DNA from: Membranipora membranacea
Taxonomy: Eukaryota > Bryozoa > Gymnolaemata > Cheilostomatida > Membraniporidae
Assembly: GCA_914767715.1 (NCBI GenBank)
Contig: OU612065.1
Span: 6,264,001-6,328,000, forward strand
Direction: 5' to 3'
Length of the DNA stretch: 64,000 nucleotides
Both the position numbers and the translations under genes were made by a program. The notes beneath the pieces are model-generated. The model had not been told where the DNA came from, did no database searches, and worked only from the letters and a program-made list of their open reading frames with translations. Positions 51,701 through 62,399 of this stretch are shown one piece after another; within the stretch, counting starts at the first letter, position 1; each line of letters begins with the position of its first letter.

Positions 51701-54504
51701 GCCCGGTTTAGTGAGCAGAGAAGAATGTGGAGATATATTGTGATGACTTGCACATATTATACATCATTAACTATTATTCAATTAGGGCTTCAGCAATTAA
51801 CTCCCTCATAAGCTTGGGCAAACTATTGGTCCTTTCAACAATAATAGGATCAGGAGAGGAAAACTCAACATTTATGAACTTGGGAACTTATGGAAGTACT
51901 TTTCTACCATCTGTGAAATGAACCAGAGAATGAAAATCATAGAGCTATTATAACTCTATGGTGAAAATACATATTTTCACACATACATTAGCCGGACTTC
52001 ATCGTTATATAAGAGAACACCAATTTATTTACTTTTTCCAGGCGAGAATGTTGATGGGGATAGAGAGCCTTGATAATGTTTTCAATAAATGAAACTATGT
52101 GCTCGAAAATCTCAAATGACAGCGCCAGCAGATGAGATAAGGTGTGAGACGTATGGTGTGCCCACAGATGCATGCAGTGATGTACCCTAAGCCTTGCCAT
52201 GTGGCCAGTGGCCGCATGACAATGCTTATGGTTTGCAAGCATAGCTGTGGAGCCTGATCTGAATTTTGATGAGGGATAGAATGATGCCAACTCACTTTAT
52301 TAATACCGTTGAGCGTGTCTACATATCTGAAGTAGTCAAAGCTGTTGCCGAACAGTAATGCATAGTTGGTATACATGTTCTTCCTATTAGCCTGCTTCTT
52401 CTGTCTCACACTCCTACGTAGACCCACTTTCCTCCGCAGGGTTTTTGTCCAAGTATCAGTGAGTCTTGACCTGGATTTGCGGAATGTAGGATAAGCCAGC
52501 TCTCCATCATTGTCACTAGCCTGATAAAAAAAATCAAAGTACAGACCTAGGTCATATTCATATATGTATATAGGCTATATATATAACCATTATATTGTAA
52601 GCCTTAAATGTAATATATGTATTACATATAGTTAAAATACATAAATCCGCCGGTGTAAGCTCACTGTATATGTCTAGCAGGTAACTTGGTCTCCTAATTG
52701 CTTCGCAGACCCGATAAAGTTTGTCACTACACATAAGCAAGAAGGAGTCCTCGAGACGAGTGGTCAATACTGTGACCACTGGGATTTACAACAGACTTCA
52801 GTGTGTGCACCTGCAAGGCACTAGACTAGTGTCTTGCCTGATCCTGATGATTCTTAGCTCTTAGCGCCGACTTCAGGAACGTTAAAAACTCATGAATCGT
52901 TTTACGTTTCCGGGTCATTTACCGGTATACCAATAAGGATTACTAGGTAAGAGTAACTACCCAGCGGATACTAACTTACCTTACATTTACAGCTCAGTGG
53001 GTTACTAATAATAATATTTATAAAATTACAATAAGGTGTCAATAATATATACTATTGAAAAAAAAGGGAAAGTGTGAGTGAGTGTAAAACCAAGAGGCAA
53101 GAAATGGAGCAAATAGAGGCATTTTATTTTTTTTGTGTATTATTTTATCAATAAAGAGTTCATAATCATGGAGCAACAGGAGCAACTGTTCCTCCTTGAC
53201 CTTGGTAAAATCAAGGAGTAACAGCTACAGTTACTCCTTGGTAAAAAAAAGGAGTGGTCACACCTACTCAAACTAAGCCTTGACTTAAGATTGTTGTTTG
53301 TCGTGTAATGTGAGTATGCATTATTTATAATATAAAGTAACTGTTACTGCTTGTTCCTGTTCTACATCATCGATCTACCAGACAACATAAAATCCTGTGT
53401 CAGCCTGTTTGCAGATGACATGATCATCTATAACAGCTCTGCCAACCACCAAACAATGCAAGACGATCTGCTAAGTCTCGAGAAATGGCAAGAGGCCTGG
53501 GACATGGAATTCCACCCAGGAAAATGCCAACATATCCTCTTTAGTCGAAAACGCAACCCATCAAACAACACTTACCAACTACATTCAACCAACATCACAA
53601 GTACAGACTCTATAAAATACTTGAGGGCAACAGTTGACTCCAAGCTAACCTGGAATGACCATGTCTCTAATATAGTGACCAAAGCTAACGCTACGCTTGG
53701 TTTCATTCCAAGAAATGTACTAACCACTTCCGAGGATGTCAAGTCTACTGCCTACAAGCATGGGACTCTCTCACTAAAACTGCAGAGAAGCAACTGGAAG
53801 GTGTGCAAAGGCGTGCATCTCATCTAATCTGTGGCATCAGACGACGAACAGATAGGAAGACTAGCACAACTAACCTCCTCCAAAAGCTCAACCTATGCAC
53901 TCTATCTCAACACCGATCTGAAACAAGACTCAAACTGTTTAGCCAATACCATCACTACAACCAGTCGACCATGAACAGCCATATGCAGCTTACATCATAA
54001 GCTCAGCACGAAAGCACCAACATCAGTACTACATTCCGCACACTAATACGCTCCACTACCAGCGATCGTTCTTCATAAGAACTGCAAAAGAATGGAACAC
54101 GCTACCAAGCTGCTTCGTCCATTGGGTGCAACCTAAGTACTAGCTGTTCATTTGCTTGACCTTGATATTGACCCGGACTGGTTAACCGATTAATGGCAAA
54201 ATGTTTCTTAAGTCCTGATTTCAAAGTCGGCGTTAGAGACGAAGAAGACTCAAGGTAAAACTCCTTCCTTGGTGGTTATAAATATACATGTTTTTGATTG
54301 GGTTAAATTATCTCCATTTTAACTTACAAGTCTTTTGCTAGCAGATAAATCTGAACTTTCAACAGATGCACGTCTCTTCCTTGTCGTGGAAGTGCATTCA
54401 CTATCCTCCTTGTGGCTTCTTTCTCTTAAAAAAGACTGAAAATGCTCAGCTTTTACGACTCTGATATGGGCTGACATTTTGAATTTACTGCCAAATGACG
54501 TCAT
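39748..54504 (-). CDS. RTKN: Rhotekin-like Rho-effector (HR1, anillin homology, PH)
   Basis: Thirteen exons: 54328-54504, 52296-52520, 51021-51065, 48181-48374, 47141-47244, 46560-46680, 44865-45018, 44372-44400, 43615-43712, 42501-42604, 41456-41572, 40267-40426, 39748-40013. They total 598 codons exactly (597 residues; family 560-610). The HR1-like helix has KKIDHEMKMRDGSMKMLAAA. The anillin-homology region (about 225-415) includes KVSISEIRIPLMWKDSDHF, YKRFTVFCLVRIG, KFELVAHTVLKL and LPLFGNFCCRFVAQPQCL. A PH domain (about 418-515) has DEDWVKYWCSLQNLKISCW and NRAHNERWMM. The tail starts WKHSCEKFMEIQ. Rhotekin binds GTP-Rho through HR1 and scaffolds septin/actin signalling. Exon 8 (29 nt) was found by phase alone, and one intron uses a GC donor. 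The two most 5' exons fit splice sites but lack family similarity. A shorter start is possible at 51120-51122. Confidence 0.88.
40519..40536. repeat. GT microsatellite
   Basis: An uninterrupted run of about nine GT units lies in an intron of the rhotekin-like gene. Confidence 0.8.
42039..42083. repeat. Short palindrome TCACAGAGTAAGGA, copy 2
   Basis: The arm ATTATCACAGAGTAAGGA, a four-base centre and the complement TCCTTACTCTGTGATATTAT form a near-perfect hairpin of about 45 bp in a rhotekin-like gene intron. The arm matches the palindrome at 25229-25266 in another gene, so the two may be copies of one tiny foldback element. Confidence 0.65.
48128..48146. repeat. G homopolymer (19 bases)
   Basis: Nineteen consecutive G on the plus strand (C on the sense strand of the rhotekin-like gene) lie in an intron just 3' of an exon. 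A second run of 14 G is at 50217-50230. Lengths of such runs are error-prone in sequencing. Confidence 0.85.
53195..53260. repeat. CAAGGAGTAAC palindromic motif cluster
   Basis: CAAGGAGTAAC and GTTACTCCTTG form a perfect 11-bp inverted pair around a seven-base spacer, with further CTCCTTG and AAGGAGT words on both sides. Similar clusters occur near 11205-11425, 20930-21060 and 29899-29930. Confidence 0.5.
53351..54260 (+). mobile_element. 5'-truncated non-LTR retrotransposon fragment
   Basis: The reading frame 53351-53827 has reverse transcriptase palm and thumb motifs: FYIIDLPDNI, then the FADD box (SLFADDMIIYNSS), WDMEFHPGKCQHILFSRKR, STDSIKYLRATVDSKLTWNDHV. A second frame (53803-54000) continues with RRASHLICGIRRRTDRKTS, so a frameshift lies near 53800. 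The upstream RT blocks and the endonuclease are missing, as expected from 5' truncation. It lies antisense in the first intron of the rhotekin-like gene, just after CAAGGAGTAAC repeat words. It differs from the LINE in TTC4. A Jockey/CR1-type superfamily is inferred. Confidence 0.8.
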
Positions 54505-55442
54505 AGCATTTGAATAGGTGGTCGCACAACTCCAAATTCATTTTGTAAAAACTACTAATATCATCAGGGAGGGTGGGATATCATTAACATATCCTCACCA
54601 GGGAGTCTGCAGTTTCAACACATGTAAGCTGCAGTTTTCAGTAAATAATCTTGTCAGTTGAAACTGATAAATATCCTACATAGTGTTTCGCCATCTGATT
54701 GAAAAACTATACATATTTTGAGGACAGTGTTTGTGAGGATTTGGTTCGAAAAGTCTGCCCCCCCCCCCGTCCTTCAGTTTGACCTGCAAATTTATATTCT
54801 TCCTCTTTGATACTAGGTAATCTGAAGCAATGTATAACATGCACGAGGTCATAATGCAGGTCAACTCTTCATAGACATATGCACCCATGCGATCTACGAC
54901 TACAATGTCTCTTATTGTTCAATTTCCACCAACTAAGTAAACTGTTGATCAAACTCAGTTTGACTCAGCTAGTTGACCCTTATAGAGGAGCGCAAACAGA
55001 TAGAGTCACCCTGCTTCTATGAGACATATATTGATATATTGTATTCGATGAGCTTTTGCAGCGTGATGATTTTTACTTTGTTCATGACCTGTGTGTTTAG
55101 GGAGTTGGAGCAAGTTTAGTTATTTGATTAAGCCAATTGGATATTGATGATTGAGCATATTATTTCTATATCGTGAAGAAAATGTCTTATAACCAAGCTA
55201 AAACTCAATCATGTTGTGTTTGTAAATTCATCCTCTACCCGTTAGTGAAGAATTCAAACAGAGATTTTGCTGTTTCAAAAGTCTGAGCTCAGGAATTTTA
55301 GATACAAAATAATATTGTACGAGGTATTTTGAATGTGAACCCATGACTGTTCATCAGTGACACAACTGTCCTTCAGACATTCTGTACATGTGTCTCTTTC
55401 TCAAGATTCCACTTCCTCGTTTTCTTTTCTTCTTGTCCTCTC
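54505..55442. other. Intergenic region 5' of the rhotekin-like gene
   Basis: It separates the 5' end of the rhotekin-like gene from the 3' end of RPUSD2; both are on the minus strand. It should hold the rhotekin-like promoter and the RPUSD2 3' UTR. A C-run lies near 54761. No exon with splice support was seen. Confidence 0.45.
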
Positions 55443-58400
55443 TCAGGTTGACGATGCAGCAGACCAGTCTTCACTCGCCCACTCTGGAGCATCAGTTGAA
55501 AACTGCCAGTCAGGTCCCTAAAACAAATCAGCCTTTATTAGAATTGTACATTAGGTCTGGCCGTATGTGTCTGAGATAAGCATTTTCCTCTTCTTAGCAA
55601 GCAGTGACAACCGCATTTTAAATTGTGAAAATATTTTTGTATACAAAACAGCAATCATCAAATGCGGATGTAAGTACCCACAGCAGATCCCCACCGTTAC
55701 ATTTCAATAAGTTTCTACAAAATCAATCAAATCAATATGTTTGAACTGGGAGGTATGTAAGCAACAAGCACCAAAAAGTTGAAGCAGGCTCGAGAGTATC
55801 TTCTTAAGTTAATGTTACCTTGTAGGATAAGGCGTGGAGGAACATAACAAGTTGATCTGGACTGGGATCCTTAAACTTCTTTTTACAGAAGTTACAGTTA
55901 GGGTCAGGAGTAAGCCTCAGATCATGACTAGATAGCTCTGACGCAGACTCACTGCTGGCTAAAGTGCGGGATTCATCATCCACTCCCGTCTCATAGATAT
56001 TCTGACAATGTCGGCTCACCAAATCCTTATAAAGCTGTAAAGAATTGATACATAGGTAATAGGATCTGTTCAAATCGAGGCAGAAAAAGGTTGTCTGCGG
56101 TACTTTCCTAAAATAAAGAGATATAATATGATTTTATAAGTCTTCTAACTTTCTGACAAAATCTAGAATGTTCCAGAAACAATCAATCTAATGGAGTCCA
56201 ATCTTGCATGAGCAATCCAAAAACGTGCATATGATTGAAGAACATTTTTGAAGATGCCAAGAGACAAATAGTGGCCTTCTAGGATTTGAAGAGCATTGAT
56301 CACAATTACCTGGTCATCAGTTTTCCCATAAACACCTCCTTTTCCCTTGTCAGGACCCCAAACAAAATCATTGTAAAGAGGATCATTAATGATAGGGTGA
56401 CCTAAGTACTGCAAGTGTACTCTTATCTGATGTGTCCGACCTGTGCGAGGCATACCTAAAAAAAACAAAAATTCAATTAATAAAAATGGCTTTAACTGTC
56501 AAAACAAACAAGTACAGGGGTTACTGTACTGAGGTAATGTGTGCCGAAGCAACCAAAATATTCCAGGGTATGAGCAGGACATAGGCTTTTACTAGGTCCA
56601 GTACATGTTTTATATGATAATCTGCTAGTTATCTTCTTTCTAAGCATGAAAAGACAATCTTTACCACAAAAATCAAAAACATTATGACAACTAATTGGAA
56701 ACCTCAATGTTGTGCGCTATTGTCTTATATGCAGCGGCTGTCCACAGCCAGTGGGCCTTATTCGAGAAGACAATGTGATGTTTGGTTTTTTTTTTTTGTT
56801 GATAATGAGCACATATTTAGGATATAATTTGGAGGCATGTCAATAATTCTGGATTGCCAGCTTTCTAAGTTTAATGCCACGACTATTTTCAGGCTTATAC
56901 AAAGCATAGATACAAATTTATTTTCTTAAGTCTAACAAACATACATTTGACAACGCTGGTGTCCCCATTGAAGCTGACCCGCTCAAATGTGGTATGTGAT
57001 GGTTTTCCACCTTGCTTTACTCTCCACGTTCCAATCTTATCATGCACTTTATCCATAGGCTCTTCACACTCAATAACCCCACTGGAAAAATACATAAAAT
57101 ATTAATGTTGCTGTCAGCAGATGTTGGAAATGACTGCAAGAAGTGGCACAGAAAGAGGGATTGTGAGAGACTAATATTTCAAGCAATTACCGCACCCCTC
57201 ACTTATTGACAATTATCCACAAATTTAGAATGTGCATGGATATGTAACTTACTCTGGGAACTTGCCGATAGTTCTACACAGATAAGTTTTGGACACATTC
57301 CTCTGCTGTATATGATCCATCATACGCTGTGTGGCCGGATGATTCTTACCAAATATCAGCAAACCAGAGGTCAGTCTATCGAGTCTATATATCGCTAAAA
57401 TATTTACAGCTATGTGAATCACTTTGCTCTTCACAGTGTTCAAAAAGTAGTTGGTTTGCAGTTGAATTTGTCAGTGATTAAAAAATAGTAGCAGTACTAT
57501 GTCTTAACAAAATAATTGTGGTCCCCATGTGGGATATCTAATCCAGTCACAGCTACTGAACTCACATTACATGAGGATTACCCTGATTTCACATTACACG
57601 CTGAGATACATACACATGGTACTGAAAATATCAGTTACTTACTGCGTAGGTTTTCCATTTTATGCTCCCTGCCTAGTATAAATGTTATAGTGTTATGTCT
57701 GTATCTACCACAAGGGTGTACAGGAATAGATGACGGCTTATTTATCACCACATAATCATCTGTGTCGGCAATGATGTTGATTTTCTCTCCTGTTACGGGC
57801 AGCTCATGCCTAAGAATAAAAACATCTATCAAGATAAAAACCATTCATATACATTAAAAACAGCTTGATGGTTATCATATGATATCACAAAATGAGGGCT
57901 GGAAATTCCATGTTTGGAAAAACAGATTCTAAATATCTATATGTGACAATATGTAATTTACATTAAACTTAGTAACACCTACCTATGCACACAATTAGAT
58001 ATGAGTTCATTCCTTCCCTGTAGTATACGAGTGGGTTTAACTTCTTTCCCATTGACCCTCACCAGTCCACGCTCAATCTGGGCAGCCTGATATAAGGAGA
58101 GATAAGCAAATCACAGAATTTCAATTCAGGTGCAAAGGTGGTGGAGTCTCAAGGAACTTAACTTAGAGTATTTCAGCAAACATAGTTTAACCAGGCAGTT
58201 TACTGATTCAAGCGTTTAATATTACTATTCAATTCTGATATTACTCAATGGCGCCCAGCCAAAAGATTAGAAAGAATCTGTCTGAAACTGCTTCTGACTC
58301 ACATGAAATTCAGGAGTTTCCACCAAGAACTCTCCACTTAAAACATCAATCACACTTTGTCCCTTCCATCTCAGTTTACAGTGACAAAGATAAGTGTATG

Positions 58401-59692
58401 TATATGGATAAACCTTCCTGAGCCCTGTAAAGAGAACAAACCACATCACAACTAGTCAGCCATAAGACACTATGCTATTCATTTTTAACTCTACAATTCA
58501 GGATAACAAATGCTTGGCTTGAATGGGGCCAACGCCTATTATATCGGAACAACTTAGCTTCATCAGTGTGGAACTCCACTGAGTAATGTAGGACCTCACA
58601 CAATCAGTAAGAACCTTTTGCTGTCTGAAGATAATTCAACTGGTATAATGTTACAAAAGAATATTTTATAAAATGCCTTTTCCCTGGCGGCACAATGTAA
58701 CACGCCAATCCATTGCTCATAACTGAAATTAGCGAAACACATAATTTTCTACAAGACAACGAGCAAATATCTATGGACATCTAATCTATCAAAAAACTCT
58801 TTACACCTCATGCTCCCAAGATCGTTCACTCTGAGCCCATCGTGATGAGCATTTTTTGTGACATTTACGATGTGTATAAAACCTATACCAATATGGTGTC
58901 AGTAAGGATCTCATACAAACACAGCAGTTCTCAGGACATAAGAGAAAACTTTTAATTACATATCTATTCCTCATACCATTCTCTGTGTAATAGTCTGTTT
59001 CATTGTAAGCACTAGATTCTCCTTGATCTTCTGTTTTCACTTTTTTGTTCTGTGATGATGATTCAGGGTTGTCCTCTCCATCTGCTTGTTCAAAAACGTT
59101 CAGCTGTCGTTTATGAAGTCTACCACGCCTCTAAAATGTTCATAGTTAATCATAAAGAAAGTTATACTTCCAGTGCTTGGAACTTAGAATTGTTTTATAA
59201 AATTTCAGCATACAAATACAAATCATTTGGCATATTGAAATAATGTAGACTAGATAATATAATAAAAATGGGGATTTTGCTTCAAGTACTGACCCTCAAC
59301 CGCTTTGACCGTTTAGTTTTATTTCCATGTGGTTCTGACTCCGCTTTCACTTCAGCTTTCTCATCTTTTGTTTGGTTTGCGTTTTCAACAGATGCTGAAA
59401 CAACAGGTGCCTCAGATAGCAGTGCATTATCACTCGATGTGGGTGCTTCTGGATCAGTTGCACTGTTAGCCCCTTTAGCTTGTTCCTTTGCATCAGCTGC
59501 ATCAAGACTGCCAGGTATACCAGGTATCTCCAGATGCTTAGTGTCACATGGGGTAGTGATTTCAGATTCTGTAGTATTTTCACCAATAGAAGGCGGACAT
59601 TGATTCAGGTCTGTTGAAGCCATTCTCATCGAGACTCGCGATAGTGAGGATCGCTGAACTTTTGCCAATGTAAATAAACCTGAAAATGACAT
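55443..59692 (-). CDS. RPUSD2: RNA pseudouridine synthase RPUSD2
   Basis: Ten exons: 59294-59692, 58977-59130, 58303-58424, 57983-58086, 57643-57809, 57253-57394, 56945-57081, 56310-56455, 55819-56034, 55443-55517. They give 553 residues, as in the family. A disordered N-terminal half ends in a basic KTKRSKRLR region. An S4-like part follows (GLRKVYPY ... [13 protein letters not shown]), then the RluA-type catalytic domain: motif [21 protein letters not shown], motif [17 protein letters not shown] with the catalytic Asp (about residue 321), motif [22 protein letters not shown]. The C-terminus has the RPUSD2 signature [20 protein letters not shown] and ends near PEWASEDW. It converts uridine to pseudouridine in RNA. 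The usual His of HRLD is Tyr here. The first residues ([11 protein letters not shown]) may be a targeting peptide, or the true start may be the Met near 59622, since a TTTTCAG acceptor overlaps the first codons. Confidence 0.93.
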
Positions 59693-59716
59693 ACATGTGT
59701 GGCTTCATCATTATAT

Positions 59717-59950
59717 CTAGTGATCAAAACATCGATTGAAAAGCTTGTACAGCTCCTTATGAGCCACCGGTTTTGCCATCAGTGCGTTTCTCACTACCAT
59801 CAAATTACCATCTAAATCAATAATGATTCCGTAGATAAGGGCCGATAACTTACGTTGCGGCTTCAAAGGATGAGCTACCAAAGCGGTATTCTTTGTCGTT
59901 TTCAGGTAATAAGAGATAGCTGATAATTTGGATTTTACAAATCTGAGCAT
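59717..59950 (-). CDS. Unrecognised small ORF (77 codons) upstream of RPUSD2
   Basis: An ATG-to-stop frame of 77 codons lies just upstream of, and on the same strand as, RPUSD2; its stop is 24 bp before the RPUSD2 Met. It starts MLRFVKSKLSAISYY, is basic at the N-terminus (like a mitochondrial presequence), has a hydrophobic stretch LIYGIIIDLDGNLMVV and ends KELYKLFNRCFDH. I recognise no family. It could be a real small protein, an upstream ORF in the RPUSD2 leader, an exon of a longer product, or chance. Confidence 0.35.
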   Translation of the reverse strand: MLRFVKSKLSAISYYLKTTKNTALVAHPLKPQRKLSALIYGIIIDLDGNLMVVRNALMAKPVAHKELYKLFNRCFDH

Positions 59951-60589
59951 CCCATTGGCCTATAACTAGCACAAACTGTGAAAAAAATTGAATTCGCAGT
60001 AAATATAAGAATATTTATCAGGTGGACTGTGGGGGCCGTTGTTAATTTGTTTTACAAATGTTCTTTGCCTCACACATTTAGTCAGCTAAAGACACATAAA
60101 TAATATATTACACAATACCTGTTCTGTATTTAGAAACAGTCTTGTTCAGGTAGGGCCAAATATCCTTGTGTATGGCTAACATAACACTTGATATGTTCCA
60201 AATAACTTTGCCTCTAAAATGGCCGGATGCCAAATTTTAACTCATTCAGTCTGATCCAAGACGATATGGTTTTTTCATGTAATTTTGTAGGAAAAGCAAA
60301 GTTGAGGGGTGATCTTAGACCGATGAACTCTCTCTCTCTCTCTCGAGGGAACGAACCAGACTTATTGCAAAGCAATGCGGTCATGGGATTGTGTTATCCA
60401 GTCAGAGGCGCCCTAAGCGATGCCATGTGGTAGTTCTATGCTTCACAAGCCCATTTTACCAGGCATAAACTCTCTTAGCAGACAAACAAGAGTTAGAGAC
60501 TCATTGATTGAATGATAAGACTCACTTGAGTTGTCAGAACCAACACCAACCAACATAACACAAGGGTATTACCATGATAAATGATCATG

Positions 60590-60621
<32 letters not shown>

Positions 60622-60802
60622 TGGGATTCTTGAACACACATATTATTATCAGTGAGTATCCTACATATTATAACAAAACAGTATACTATACTATAATAAA
60701 TAAATAATGAATAGATTGATAATAATTATTATAATTATCATCCCAAATAATTTATATTGCACTTTTTTGGCTGATTTGATGTCGTACTGCGTACCAAACA
60801 CA
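59951..60802. other. Gene-free region with AT microsatellite
   Basis: It follows the unknown small ORF and ends at the MULE. It includes a perfect (AT)n run at about 60591-60617 and a short CTCTCT run near 60331-60344. No supported exon. Confidence 0.5.
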
Positions 60803-61323
60803 ATTTTTGCTATCGGGAGCACAAAATTGAAGGTCGTTTGAGGTCATTCAATCAATACTCCTTGATTTGATTGGTTTAAGAAAGATCAACTTTAATTGGT
60901 TGATTGTTAATGAATCTCCCAACTGATTGTAACAATGTTTGGGATTTCCCACTGTCCATAATTAGGGGAAATACCTTACTGGTGTGATTGAGGCAGTTCA
61001 TTGGAGGCAGTGATAGTGCTAGTGAATTCAATGATTGGTAAATGCAAATTTAGCTTTATTATATATGAAGACTAACAACAAAATGTTAAACTAGACAGAA
61101 CATGGTAATAGATGTGCATTTGCCACGTGAATCAGAAATTATTCAAGTACTGACCAAGATGATGTCTGCCAAATAGAAAGCGGATATAAAAGAATGCAAA
61201 CAAAAAAACAATACTATAAATGTCCATATCTGAGAAAGTTACAATAAAAATGTTTAGATCACAGCTATCCCTCTCTACATGTAAAGTTCTCTAATGCCCC
61301 TATTATTGGGCAGTAGGAGGAAT

Positions 61324-61371
61324 TCAGGTGCACCCTTTGTGACACCACTCCCCACATTTAGGACATTCCAC
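61324..61371 (-). pseudogene. Residual zinc-finger C-terminus of MULE transposase
   Basis: On the minus strand, CPKCGEWCHKGCT followed by a stop resembles the second half of a PHD-like zinc finger at transposase C-termini. It lies 16 bp past the broken core and in a different frame, so an internal deletion joined the two ends. Confidence 0.55.
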
Positions 61372-61387
61372 CACGAATAGTCATTTG

Positions 61388-61675
61388 TCAATCCATCAAC
61401 CAGTAAGCTGGCTTCCAACATGTGTTCCACTCTGAAAGCATGTTGAGGGCTTCCTTGATAGAATCAGTGATTTCTACGGAAACCGGAAATGTCCCGACAA
61501 CTTGATATCCTATATTAGTAGGTACTACCACAAAGAACATTGGAAGATAATACTTTGTTGTCTTGTAGCTAGCATCTAGTAAACAAATTTCATCTCCGTA
61601 ATGATAAATCCGTTTTAGAATTATTGAATTCAATTTCTTGTTCGCAGCGAATGCTCTATGGTTCACATATCTCAT
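61388..61675 (-). pseudogene. MULE transposase fragment (DDE domain, first two Asp)
   Basis: A frame of 95 codons starts MRYVNHRAFAANKK and holds the block CLLDASYKTTKYYLPMFFVV, then EALNMLSEWN and a terminal WLMD. These match the MULE transposase core around the first and second catalytic aspartates. A stop follows at once. The rest of the core is missing. Confidence 0.75.
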
Positions 61676-62399
61676 ACCCTGTTCAATTTTGCATTCCGAT
61701 AGTCACGCTAGCAAGCTTTATAGATGAAAACCTCCTTGTTTGTTGTAGCATGGTTGAATTGGAAATGAAGTGAGGAATAGAAAACCACATGCACATAGCA
61801 CTAGACTGGGCACGCTGCATTCATATTACATAACTGGCATACATGGACAGGCTACGTCAAACTCTACTCCATACAAAACAAACATCACATCTATTATCTA
61901 AAGATGCCGCCCATGTGGTTTTGTTTACACACAAATAAATGTACACACCTACCTTAAAATGACCTTCCAACGACCTTCAATTTTGTGCTCCAGATAGCAA
62001 AAATCACCAAACACAACATTCCCTCCCAATGAAACTTTGAAAGGGTGGGTGGATGTCACTGTGCTGACTTACTAGTAGTCCTTAACATGAAAAGTACATG
62101 CCAATGGAATAGTCATGCCAAGGGGCAAAATACAAAGCTAACCTTGCTAGTAAACACACACACACCGGGGAATGCTATTTTCAAAAGAATTCGCGAATTA
62201 GGTCAATATTTTGGACACGTGATCATAACAAACATAGATTTCAAGTAGATGACATAGAATTGGCCGGCGTGGGAAGGAGTAGACAACTACCACTAATAAA
62301 ACATATAATGTATTGAACCAGGTACAGGTGATTTAAATATCAGAGGAGTTTGCATTTGCACTTGGTATTAAGTTTGAAAGCTAACCTTGGTTCAAAAGG

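Larger units (their letters stand above)
60803..62005 (-). mobile_element. MULE-type DNA transposon, internally deleted
   Basis: Terminal inverted repeats of about 46 bp (ATTTTTGCTATCGGGAGCAC ... at 60803-60848; complement at 61959-62005) flank a 1.2-kb body. The 10-bp sequence ACCAAACACA lies directly on both sides (60793-60802 and 62006-62015), a target duplication of the 9-10 bp size typical of Mutator-like elements. Inside, on the minus strand, a transposase fragment reads LLDASYKTTKYYLPMFFVVV (first catalytic Asp) and ends at PAYWLMD (second Asp). A zinc-finger-like end follows in another frame. The region with the catalytic Glu is absent, so the copy cannot move itself. Confidence 0.88.
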
